Shown here in pieces: positions 18,753 to 26,153 of a stretch of DNA of 64,000 bases. Source of the stretch: an uncultured Clostridia bacterium (GTDB lineage: Bacteria; Bacillota; Clostridia; Oscillospirales; Acutalibacteraceae). The notes under the pieces are model-generated. The model did no database searches. It had not been told where the DNA came from and saw nothing but the letters and a program-made list of their open reading frames with translations. The stretch's first letter is position 1. Each line of letters begins with the position of its first letter. Position numbers and translations under genes: made by a program. The stretch covers positions 1 to 64,000 of the forward strand of contig CANPBX010000006.1 in assembly GCA_947572385.1 (NCBI GenBank). The letters run 5' to 3'.

Positions 18753-20285
18753 TTATCTGTTGCAGATTATAATGGGCCTTGACTCGGGTACCGTGTCGTC
18801 AAACAGCTCGTTTTGAGCCCTCACATCGCTGAGCAGAGCCCTATGGCTTTTGGCAATGTCCCAAAGCTTTTCTCCTGCGGAAGCGTAGTATATCAGGAAC
18901 CTTGGGCGGATGTCAAAAACTGGTGAGTTTTCATCTACACCCGCCGAGGTCAGATACTTCACACTGTTCATGCTCATTAGCATGGAATTAACTGTGGTTT
19001 CAACCGAAACCTCTACGGTGCTCTTATCAACTATACGGTATTCCCAAAGGTCGGTATGCCAGGTGCTGTCCGCACGTTTAGTAAGCTGATTTTCAAGCTC
19101 CGCACTGAAACTATGGTCGAACTGCTTCTCGATATAAAGGATCCTCCCCTGGCTGTTGACATACAGCATACATATATTGTACTTGACTCTGTAGTTCAGC
19201 TTCGTTTTCTCGCAAACCGCCTGCACCACGTCCTGCTCACACCAGATGTCCAAAACCTTCTGTATCTCATCGTCTGTAACAGCCAGGCTGCATTTCTTTT
19301 TCAGCACCTCTGAGGCTGTCCCATGTATCTGAGTAAACGCGTTTTGTGAGTAGCGCAGCTCTAAGGGGGCCTTGACAGAGTAGGCATCGTCAATTATCTC
19401 AACCTCGCAGGCCTTATACAGGAAGGCCATGATAAACACCTTTGCCATTACGTTTACTCCGGTATACTCGCCAACATCGTCCTCTCTGGGCTGTATGCTG
19501 CTCTCTCCCGCAGAAATCCGCAGGTCGCATATACATTCCTCGTCTGCTCCGGCGCATTCTATCACTTGACTGAAGTCTATTGAAGATGAAAACTTTTCCG
19601 TGCCGCTGTCCACTGCTGAGGTGTACAGGAAAGAGACATCGGCGCTGCCGCTTACAGTTAGGCGCTCATCAGATAGCCTGCTCTCTATTATGCGGCATGA
19701 CACCTCACGGTGCAGTATGCTCTCAATAGGCGGCTTGCCGTTTTTCACCGGAAGTGTGTCCTCGATGGTGAACTGGTGACATACAGCATTGACAGCCTGG
19801 TGCGCGGCAAAACTTTCACCACGCTTCTCAATGGTCTCATCGTTAATGCTGCATGTGATAAGCTCCTTCTTTTGTACTACCGCCAGCACACGCAGGCTTA
19901 CAGCGGCGTGAAGGTCTATCCTGCGGGCGCTGACCGCTCTGCAGGTAAGGTGAGACATTGAAGCCTCCACACACGCGACGGCCTTCTCCTCAGAGGTCTT
20001 TAACTTAATGCTGGCGCTGAAATCCTTCGTGAATTCACAGCAGCGCACGGTATCCCCTTTTCCGTCCAGATATAGCACACGGATGTCGCATACGCCATCA
20101 CAGGTCAGGGTGTCGCCAGTGATGATGTATGACGATACCTCCGGGACTGCACGGCACTTTAATATCTTTTGGATATCCGTACAGTAGTCTGGAAGATTGT
20201 ATTCGGTGTCGAGCGGCGTTTCGTAACGGCCGTCAAATATAGGGTCGAAATATTCATAGGGCGCGGTCTTGATCTGGGCCTGCAT
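18753..20285 (-). CDS. sipL: DUF3794/LysM protein, probable SipL
   Basis: 510 residues with DUF3794-type repeats through most of the length and a C-terminal LysM domain (about 462-510; the segment includes AGEKLWDIAKSH). This architecture is that of SipL, which in Clostridioides difficile binds SpoIVA through its LysM domain and is needed for coat localisation. In C. difficile the two genes are apart; here sipL is directly upstream of spoIVA. No signal peptide, as expected for a mother-cell cytosolic coat factor. Alternative: a generic DUF3794 spore-coat protein. Confidence 0.82.
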   Translation of the reverse strand: MQAQIKTAPYEYFDPIFDGRYETPLDTEYNLPDYCTDIQKILKCRAVPEVSSYIITGDTLTCDGVCDIRVLYLDGKGDTVRCCEFTKDFSASIKLKTSEEKAVACVEASMSHLTCRAVSARRIDLHAAVSLRVLAVVQKKELITCSINDETIEKRGESFAAHQAVNAVCHQFTIEDTLPVKNGKPPIESILHREVSCRIIESRLSDERLTVSGSADVSFLYTSAVDSGTEKFSSSIDFSQVIECAGADEECICDLRISAGESSIQPREDDVGEYTGVNVMAKVFIMAFLYKACEVEIIDDAYSVKAPLELRYSQNAFTQIHGTASEVLKKKCSLAVTDDEIQKVLDIWCEQDVVQAVCEKTKLNYRVKYNICMLYVNSQGRILYIEKQFDHSFSAELENQLTKRADSTWHTDLWEYRIVDKSTVEVSVETTVNSMLMSMNSVKYLTSAGVDENSPVFDIRPRFLIYYASAGEKLWDIAKSHRALLSDVRAQNELFDDTVPESRPIIICNR

Positions 20286-20317
20286 AAAGCATCCTCTCCT
20301 TTGACTTTCTTACCAAA

Positions 20318-20345
20318 TATGTATGCGGTCAAATATTAAATATGC
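20318..20345 (-). promoter_or_regulatory. Candidate sigma-E promoter of the sipL-spoIVA operon
   Basis: Minus strand: GCATATT (20339-20345), 13-bp spacer, CATACATA (20318-20325). The Bacillus sigma-E consensus is kmATATT, 13-14 bp, cATACAnT, so this fits except for the last base. It lies about 32 bp before the sipL start, in the only gap between the spoVM terminator and sipL. SpoIVA and SipL are mother-cell proteins expressed under sigma-E in species studied. Confidence 0.65.
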
Positions 20346-20364
20346 GGACTTCCCCTCAAAAATG

Positions 20365-20409
20365 AAAAGCCGTCCAGTTCGGGCAGCCACCCCAAACTGA
20401 ACGGCTTTT
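20365..20409 (-). terminator. Intrinsic terminator after spoVM
   Basis: Minus strand: AAAAGCCGTTCAGTT, a loop of about 15 nt, then AACTGGACGGCTTTT and a further T run; 11-bp GC-rich core with one G-T pair. Ends the long yicC-to-spoVM transcript before the sipL promoter. The arms carry A and T runs on both sides, so it could act in both directions. Confidence 0.85.
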
Positions 20410-20423
20410 GTAAGTATGCGGTT

Positions 20424-20513
20424 TTATGCCTCCTCTATTTTGCGCACCCCATAGAGCTTACGCAAAAAGAAGCCCCAAAAACCTTTCTTTTTCTCTAAAA
20501 TTACGACCTTCAT
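20424..20513 (-). CDS. spoVM: Stage V sporulation protein M (SpoVM), 29 residues
   Basis: I translated this small gene by hand: ATG at 20513, stop TAA at 20424-20426, with GGGAGG 9 nt upstream. The product begins MKVVILEKKKGFWGFFLRKL and continues to 29 residues. It is a short amphipathic basic/aromatic helix that resembles SpoVM of Bacillus (26 residues, also MK at the start and a K-F-L/W-G core), which recognises forespore curvature and recruits SpoIVA. The Pro9 important for Bacillus SpoVM is a lysine here. Position supports the call: Bacillus spoVM follows thiN, as here, and sipL-spoIVA is next door. Confidence 0.78.
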   Translation of the reverse strand: MKVVILEKKKGFWGFFLRKLYGVRKIEEA

Positions 20514-20528
20514 TCTGCTGCCTCCCAT

Positions 20529-20702
20529 TCAAATACGTAGTAACGAGAGCCCAAGGGCCACTAAGATAACCGCTGAAAGAAACAGCGCAAAGCCTATCGG
20601 GCAGAAGCAGGCGATGGTCATGCCCAGGCCAAAGCTGACAATACACATATTCCTGCAGTTTTTGTCCTTGATACAGGTACAGTTGAATTTTCGCTTTGAC
20701 AT
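20529..20702 (-). CDS. Small Cys-rich membrane protein between thiN and spoVM
   Basis: Small gene read by hand: ATG at 20702, TGA at 20529-20531, with GCGGAGG a few bases upstream; 57 residues. The N-terminal 20 residues are polar and basic with Cys8, Cys10, Cys16 and Cys20; Cys32 and Cys34 (ACFCPIG) precede a strong hydrophobic helix at about residues 36-56. Six Cys in 57 residues is unusual. No function recognised. It is 15 bp upstream of spoVM and 59 bp after thiN, so it is probably cotranscribed with spoVM, and a sporulation role is a reasonable guess only. Confidence 0.7.
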   Translation of the reverse strand: MSKRKFNCTCIKDKNCRNMCIVSFGLGMTIACFCPIGFALFLSAVILVALGLSLLRI

Positions 20703-20761
20703 ACTGCATGACCTCCGCTGTTTTACTCGTTATTCCAGTATACACAGCAGAAGAAAAAGTG

Positions 20762-21403
20762 TTACTGACCAACTACCACAAGGGCTGAGCCGTTATGTAC
20801 CCGGACCTCAGCCGGGTCCGAAACTATCTGGTTGCTAACTCCCATAGGAAGACAGCCGCAGGAGAGCTGTTCATGGTTCAACGGGTATTTAAGCCCCAGG
20901 TAGCTCACAAGGCATGCGGAGCCGTTATATGGGAACACTGACACGCCAGCTCCCACCATACTGGTCATCTTCAGCTTCTCGTCATGAAGAAGAAATATTT
21001 TAGTATGCTCATCTGCCATTATGCCGTGCCCACCGTGCTCACGGATGTACTGGAGCACCTCCAGATTAGCCAGAGTATGGTCGAAGCGCTTCCCACCCAG
21101 GCATCCCAGAAGCAGGAAGCTGTTGAAGCCAAGATTAAAGCCCTTCATCACCGCAAACATGGTATCGGTCACATCTTTGTCCACAGGCAGGCTCACATAT
21201 TTAACTGTTTTCGGCGGAAGCTCCTTTGCTGAATCAAAATCACCTACTACCAAGTCAGGCTGTACCCCGGCATCCAGTGCCGTCTCGTAGCCTGCATCGG
21301 CGCAGATAACATAATAATGCCTTGGGTCGAACTCCTTGAAGAGCTTCCGGCCGTCCAGAGGGGCGGCCCCGATTATCATACATGCTTGTTTTTCTGCTCC
21401 CAT
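20762..21403 (-). CDS. thiN: Thiamine pyrophosphokinase
   Basis: Transfers pyrophosphate from ATP to thiamine to make thiamine diphosphate; 213 residues, normal. Seen: ICADAGYETALDAGVQPDLVVGD (broken here as ADAGYETAL and VVGDFDS), KDVTDTMFAV and LGGKRFDHTLANL, the family's substrate and metal motifs. Overlaps rsgA by 28 bp when the ATG at 21403 is used; M9 (21379) would reduce this but lacks a well-placed ribosome-binding site. In Bacillus rpe lies between rsgA and thiN; it is missing here. Confidence 0.93.
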   Translation of the reverse strand: MGAEKQACMIIGAAPLDGRKLFKEFDPRHYYVICADAGYETALDAGVQPDLVVGDFDSAKELPPKTVKYVSLPVDKDVTDTMFAVMKGFNLGFNSFLLLGCLGGKRFDHTLANLEVLQYIREHGGHGIMADEHTKIFLLHDEKLKMTSMVGAGVSVFPYNGSACLVSYLGLKYPLNHEQLSCGCLPMGVSNQIVSDPAEVRVHNGSALVVVGQ

Positions 21404-22278
21404 TTCTTTACACCCTTTATCTCTTGATACATTGCCCCATAGCTCTCTATGCGGGATTTGGCGACCTTTCCCTCAGCCGCCGCCCTGAGTACCGCGCAGC
21501 CCTTCTCGCAGGTATGCGAGCAGGATGTGAACTGGCAGTCGTGTGAAAACTGTTCTATCTCAGGAAAACCTGTCACAAGCTGTTCTATGTCCGTCAACTT
21601 ATAGCGCTCCACATCGAAGGTCGAAAAGCCTGGCGTATCAGCGGCATACCCGCCCTCAGGCAGCGGGTAGAACTCCACATGCCTGGTGGTATGCCGTCCG
21701 CGGCCCAGCTTCTGGCTTATCTCACCGGTCTCAAGCTCCAGCCCAGGGAAGACAGCATTCAGTAATGTAGACTTTCCAACGCCGGAATTCCCAATGAACG
21801 CTGAAACCTTTCCTGCCGCAAGTTCCCTCACTTGAGCTAGACCTTCTCCACGTTCTGAGCATACCGCGCAGCACTCTATTCCCGCCAGGCGGTATGTCTC
21901 TAAAAGCGGCCCTAGGTCTCCCAAGTCTGTCTTAGTGAATATAACCACTGGCTCTATCGCATTGACCTCCGCGACTGCCAGAGTTTTATCAATCAGCGGC
22001 AGGTTTACAGCCGGGTCACGCAGGGATGCAACCACAAACAGCTGCTCCAGATTGGCGACAGGAGGGCGGACAAGATGGTTTTTTCGGGGCAGTATCTCTA
22101 TAAGAGCCCCGGAGCCGCCGTCTGCCTGCACAGTTACGCGGTCACCGGCGCATGGGGAAATACCGTCCTTGCGAAATCTGCCTCTTGCCCTGCACGTCAC
22201 CATGCCCTGGGCAGTCTCCACAGTATAGAAGCCGCCCAAACATTTTATAACAAATCCTTCAAGCTCCATATACCCCAT
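21376..22278 (-). CDS. rsgA: Ribosome small-subunit-dependent GTPase A
   Basis: Circularly permuted GTPase for 30S maturation (CpgA/YloQ in Bacillus); 300 residues. Seen: N-terminal OB fold, G4 motif FTKTDLGDLG ahead of G1 GNSGVGKSTLL and G3 ADTPGFSTFD, and a C-terminal zinc knuckle (CQFTSCSHTCEKGC). The ATG at 22269 (MELEGFVIKC) is an alternative start and looks more family-like. It overlaps or abuts prkC; in Bacillus PrkC phosphorylates CpgA, so the linkage is functional as well as positional. Confidence 0.95.
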   Translation of the reverse strand: MGYMELEGFVIKCLGGFYTVETAQGMVTCRARGRFRKDGISPCAGDRVTVQADGGSGALIEILPRKNHLVRPPVANLEQLFVVASLRDPAVNLPLIDKTLAVAEVNAIEPVVIFTKTDLGDLGPLLETYRLAGIECCAVCSERGEGLAQVRELAAGKVSAFIGNSGVGKSTLLNAVFPGLELETGEISQKLGRGRHTTRHVEFYPLPEGGYAADTPGFSTFDVERYKLTDIEQLVTGFPEIEQFSHDCQFTSCSHTCEKGCAVLRAAAEGKVAKSRIESYGAMYQEIKGVKKWEQKNKHV

Positions 22279-22281
22279 CAG

Positions 22282-24357
22282 TTAGTTATTGCTTATTGCT
22301 CCGCCGCCGGAGCCTCTGCCGTCATCATCTCCACCGCTGCTGCCACTGCTGTCAGGGTTGTCGCCGCCACTGTTATCGCTTGGCGGGACAAAGTCGATGG
22401 TCTGGGTTATGGTCGCTTCTTTGGTGTCGTAGTTGAAGGACAAATACATATAGTCATTGCCGTTTAGCTGCACAACAACAGTTTCCTGACCAGAGGTGCC
22501 TGTATAGGTCAGATTATAGCTGCTGCCAATATATGCGGGATTTATAGTCTTCTCTTCCACAAGAGTACCATTTCGGTATACCTTGAGGTTGATATCCATA
22601 TCTACTGAAGGCAACGAGATATCCTTGCTTATAGTCTTTGTCGAGCCCTTGCCGGAGCTTACCACTATATCTACCGTTGCTCCCTCGGAAACCTCGGAGC
22701 CTGGCGCCGGATTGGTGCTGACAACGGTGCCCTCAGGCTGAGTGCTGGTATCGTCGGGTATGATGTTGCCAATCTTTAGCTTGCGTCCCTCGAGCTGCGC
22801 CTCAACATCGTACTGCTTCTTGCCAACCAAATCGTCAGGGACCTTCGTTTTCTTAGTAGCTGGGCCCTTGCTGATTTTCAACGTGACGGTTGTGCCCACG
22901 TCTACCATCTTCTTAGCCTGGGGGTCGGAAGTTACCACGTGCCCAGTCTCTATTTCATCGTGGGCAACCTCCTCGTATTTTACCTTCAAGTTTAACTGCT
23001 TCAAAAGGGCAGTGGCATCGGCCTGGGTGTAGTTCTCCATAACGGGTACTTCGACCTGTTCAACCTGTCCGTTTACCAGCAGCTCAACCTCCGAGCCCTT
23101 CTTCACCATAATGCCCTTATTGGGATTTTGCTGCATGACCTCCCCTGGCTGCAGGTCGGGGTTATTGCCCTCTTTACGGACAAACTTAAAGTTCTCACTG
23201 AACTCTGGGTCATTTAAAATATCATCGTATATTTTACCTACAAAGTGCGGCATTTCTATTTGGTCGTCCACCTCAGGTGTGAACAGAGTCTCGCTGTTGT
23301 TCCAGAGCCATACGGCCCCCACCGCCAACAGCACAATAATGGCTGCAGCGATTACGCCTTTAACAGCCATAGCCCCTCGGGCCCCGCGCTGGGAGCGCAC
23401 ATACTCTTCCTCATACTCATAGCTGTCGTTATAATTTGGTTTAAAACGTGCCGAGTCGTAGGATTCAATATTCCGAGGGGTGTTATAATCCGCCCGTCCG
23501 GCCTGCAGGTCATAGTGGAACACGGTGCTGGGGTTGCGGCGGAAGCGGTCTATATCGTCCAGCATTTCTCCTGCGGACTGGAAACGGTCCACAGGATTTT
23601 TTTCCATAGCGTGCATGGTTATCTGTTCAAGGCCTCTTGGAAGGCTTGGGTTTAGCTCTCTGGGCATGACAGGTTTAGCCTGCAGCTGCATGAGAGCTAC
23701 AGACACAGCGTTATCAGCCACAAAGGGTAGCCGGCCAGTAGCCATCTCGTAGAGCATAACGCCTACGGAATAGATATCGGCCTTATCGGTGATATAGTCC
23801 CCTCTCGCCTGTTCCGGCGCGATATAGTGAACAGAACCTATGGCCTTGTCGGTCATGGTCTGAGTTTCGCTCTGAGAAAATCTGGCAATGCCAAAGTCCG
23901 TCACCTTAATAGAACCATCCTGTAAGAGCATTACGTTCTGAGGCTTTATATCCCGGTGTATTATTCCCTTTTCATGGGCATGCTCCAGTGCCATGAGTAT
24001 CTGTGTAGTGAAATGCAGGGCCTCATCCCAGCGGATCACCCCCTCCTGATCGATGTACTGTTTCAGGGTGATCCCGTCGATATACTCCATCACGATATAC
24101 TGGAGCCTGTCGCCAAAGCTGACATCATATACATCCACAATGTTCGGGTGCGACAGTACAGTGATGGCCTTTGCTTCGTTGCGGAACCGCCGCAGGAACT
24201 CGCTGTTATTTGAAAATTCATCCTTTAGAATCTTGATAGCTACCCAGCGGTCCTCCACCCGGTCATAGGCGCGGTATACGCAGGCCATGCCGCCTACGCC
24301 AACTAAATTGTGTATTTCATACTTTCCGTCTAGACGTTTGCCGATATACTTATCCAT
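22282..24357 (-). CDS. prkC: Ser/Thr protein kinase with PASTA domains
   Basis: Membrane kinase that senses cell-wall fragments; 691 residues. Seen: N-terminal Hanks kinase domain (glycine loop LVGVGGMACVYRA, Lys42 in VAIKIL, HRDIKPQNVML, TDFGIARF), a juxtamembrane segment, one transmembrane helix (around residue 340, VIAAAIIVLLAVGAVWLW), three extracellular PASTA repeats, and a further C-terminal domain of about 110 residues ending in a Ser/Gly/Asp-rich tail. Partner phosphatase prpC is 21 bp upstream. PrkC acts in germination and wall homeostasis in Bacillus. Confidence 0.96.
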   Translation of the reverse strand: MDKYIGKRLDGKYEIHNLVGVGGMACVYRAYDRVEDRWVAIKILKDEFSNNSEFLRRFRNEAKAITVLSHPNIVDVYDVSFGDRLQYIVMEYIDGITLKQYIDQEGVIRWDEALHFTTQILMALEHAHEKGIIHRDIKPQNVMLLQDGSIKVTDFGIARFSQSETQTMTDKAIGSVHYIAPEQARGDYITDKADIYSVGVMLYEMATGRLPFVADNAVSVALMQLQAKPVMPRELNPSLPRGLEQITMHAMEKNPVDRFQSAGEMLDDIDRFRRNPSTVFHYDLQAGRADYNTPRNIESYDSARFKPNYNDSYEYEEEYVRSQRGARGAMAVKGVIAAAIIVLLAVGAVWLWNNSETLFTPEVDDQIEMPHFVGKIYDDILNDPEFSENFKFVRKEGNNPDLQPGEVMQQNPNKGIMVKKGSEVELLVNGQVEQVEVPVMENYTQADATALLKQLNLKVKYEEVAHDEIETGHVVTSDPQAKKMVDVGTTVTLKISKGPATKKTKVPDDLVGKKQYDVEAQLEGRKLKIGNIIPDDTSTQPEGTVVSTNPAPGSEVSEGATVDIVVSSGKGSTKTISKDISLPSVDMDINLKVYRNGTLVEEKTINPAYIGSSYNLTYTGTSGQETVVVQLNGNDYMYLSFNYDTKEATITQTIDFVPPSDNSGGDNPDSSGSSGGDDDGRGSGGGAISNN

Positions 24358-24378
24358 AAATGCTTATCCCCAACTTTC

Positions 24379-25116
24379 TCAGATATTATTTAAAACAGCT
24401 ATGGTGATATTGTCGGAACCGCCGTTATCTACAGCGAACTGAATGAGTTCATTGATCAGAGCCTCTCCGTTGCCCTCATATCTGTCTATATACTCCTTCA
24501 GCAGATCCTCGTCCACATAGTTTGTCAGACCGTCCGTACACGCCAGGGCTATATCCCCGGCATTGAAATCCCATACAGCGTAGTCCACATTCACATTGTC
24601 ATGGACTCCCAGCACCCTTGTGATAATATTCCTCCGCGGATGTGTCCTGGCTTCCTCTTTGGTTATCTGACCAAAGTTTACCAGGTCCTGTACATAAGAA
24701 TGGTCCATCGTAAGCTGTCTTATTCCGTCTTTGTCCTTTAAATAGGCCCTGCTGTCCCCTACATGGGCTATGTGCAGCCTTTTGCCAACTGCCAACATAA
24801 GCACTATGGTAGTGCCCATACCACGGAGTTCGGCGTTCATTGCAGCCCTTTCATAGATAGCTGTATTGGCACGGAGTACAGCGTTGACTATCATACTCTT
24901 TATATTGCCCTGGCTCATATCCTCCTTGAATCTGTTGAGCAGAAGCCTTTCTGTCTGCTCTACTGCAATAGCGCTGGCAACATTACCTCCATTAGCGCCG
25001 CCCATACCGTCACAGACCACTGCCCAAGCGCTGCCTCCGGGAAAAATCCCACACTTACATGCGTCCTGGTTTGAGCTACGCACTGCCCCTATGTCAGTAG
25101 CGAAGTCAACCCTCAT
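24379..25116 (-). CDS. prpC: PP2C-family Ser/Thr phosphatase, partner of PrkC
   Basis: Metal-dependent protein phosphatase of the Stp1/PrpC type. The open frame runs to 25218, but the ATG at 25116 has AGGAGGG 8 nt upstream, gives MRVDFATDIGAVRSSNQD, the usual start, and leaves only an 11-bp overlap with rlmN, so I use it (245 residues). Seen: the PP2C metal motifs DIGAVRSSNQD, VVCDGMGGANGG, HVGDSRAYL, LACTDGLTNYV and GGSDNITI. It opposes PrkC; the rlmN-prpC-prkC-rsgA order is the conserved Firmicutes one. Confidence 0.95.
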   Translation of the reverse strand: MRVDFATDIGAVRSSNQDACKCGIFPGGSAWAVVCDGMGGANGGNVASAIAVEQTERLLLNRFKEDMSQGNIKSMIVNAVLRANTAIYERAAMNAELRGMGTTIVLMLAVGKRLHIAHVGDSRAYLKDKDGIRQLTMDHSYVQDLVNFGQITKEEARTHPRRNIITRVLGVHDNVNVDYAVWDFNAGDIALACTDGLTNYVDEDLLKEYIDRYEGNGEALINELIQFAVDNGGSDNITIAVLNNI

Positions 25117-26143
25117 AACCGATCCCTCCTTTATGTTTTCGACTAAGCTGGCCGCAGGAGGCCTCAATATCTGACCCAAGGGTCCTCCGTACAGTAGCCG
25201 TACACCCGCCCCGCTCAAGTATGCCTATAAAACGCTTTTGACGGGCTATATCACTTTTTTTATAGCCAGTATCGGTCACATCATTTATCGGGATCAAATT
25301 CACATGGGCGGTCATCCCATGGAGCCGTGAGGCCAGCTCTCTAGCGCACTGGTCGCTGTCGTTTACCCCGCTTATCATGGCATACTCGAAGGATATGCGC
25401 CGCCCGGTTTCTCTTGAATAGTGCCTGCAGGCTGTCAGCAGCTGCTCCACATTCCATCGTCTATTCACCGGCATAGTGCGGTTCCTAATATCGTTATTGG
25501 GAGCGTGCAGTGAAATCGAGAGAGTCAACTGTAGCTTTTTCTCTGCCAGGTCGTATATGCGGTCAACGAGGCCGCAGGTCGAAAGAGATATATGCCTCAT
25601 GCCCATATTTATTCCGTCGGGATGAGAGACCAGCTCCAGAAACCGGATGACGTTGTCATAGTTATCCAGCGGCTCCCCCATACCCATAAGAACGATGTTT
25701 GATATACGTATATGTTCATCCCTTTGGATCTCCTGGATCTGGCTGAGCATCTCAGATGGCAGCAGGTCTCTTGAGAAGCCGCTCTTTCCAGTGGCGCAAA
25801 AGCTGCAATTCATTTTACACCCGACCTGGGTAGAAATGCAAATGGAATATCCGTGGCCATACTTCATGAGTACGGATTCTATCAGCTCACCGTCATTCAT
25901 CTGAAACAGATATTTTATTGTGCCGTCCTTTGACACTCGTTTTAGAATCGTTTGCGCGCAAGCTATCTCATATCGCTCTGCCAGCATAGCACGCATCTCT
26001 TTAGAAATATCTGTCATTTCATCAAAACTTACCACGCCCCGGTGCAGCCATGAGAATATCTGCTTTACCCTGAACTTGGGTAGGTCTGGGAGCTCAGCAC
26101 AAAGCTCCTCCGGGGTCATTGACTTGATATCAATCTTTTCCAA
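25106..26143 (-). CDS. rlmN: Dual-specificity RNA methyltransferase RlmN
   Basis: Radical-SAM enzyme that methylates C2 of A2503 in 23S rRNA and A37 in some tRNAs; 345 residues. Seen: cluster motif with Cys109, Cys113 and Cys116 (CKMNCSFC), the SAM-binding GMGEPLDNYDNV, and the methyl-carrier cysteine near the C-terminus in DIEASCGQL. Follows rsmB by 10 bp. Confidence 0.96.
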   Translation of the reverse strand: MEKIDIKSMTPEELCAELPDLPKFRVKQIFSWLHRGVVSFDEMTDISKEMRAMLAERYEIACAQTILKRVSKDGTIKYLFQMNDGELIESVLMKYGHGYSICISTQVGCKMNCSFCATGKSGFSRDLLPSEMLSQIQEIQRDEHIRISNIVLMGMGEPLDNYDNVIRFLELVSHPDGINMGMRHISLSTCGLVDRIYDLAEKKLQLTLSISLHAPNNDIRNRTMPVNRRWNVEQLLTACRHYSRETGRRISFEYAMISGVNDSDQCARELASRLHGMTAHVNLIPINDVTDTGYKKSDIARQKRFIGILERGGCTATVRRTLGSDIEASCGQLSRKHKGGIGYEG

Positions 26144-26153
26144 CTATCCGCCC

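Noticed and set aside
20703..20761. Promoter for the 57-residue protein and spoVM
   Set aside because: TATACT is present but no matching minus-35, and no good sigma-E or sigma-G pair could be placed; read-through from thiN is simpler.
20458..20772. 104-residue frame across the thiN-sipL gap
   Set aside because: It is out of frame with two smaller genes that have good ribosome-binding sites and sensible products (57- and 29-residue proteins), and its own sequence has no protein-like features.
25117..25218. 34-residue N-terminal extension of PrpC
   Set aside because: It overlaps the end of rlmN by over 100 bp and lacks family similarity; the ATG at 25116 has a strong ribosome-binding site.
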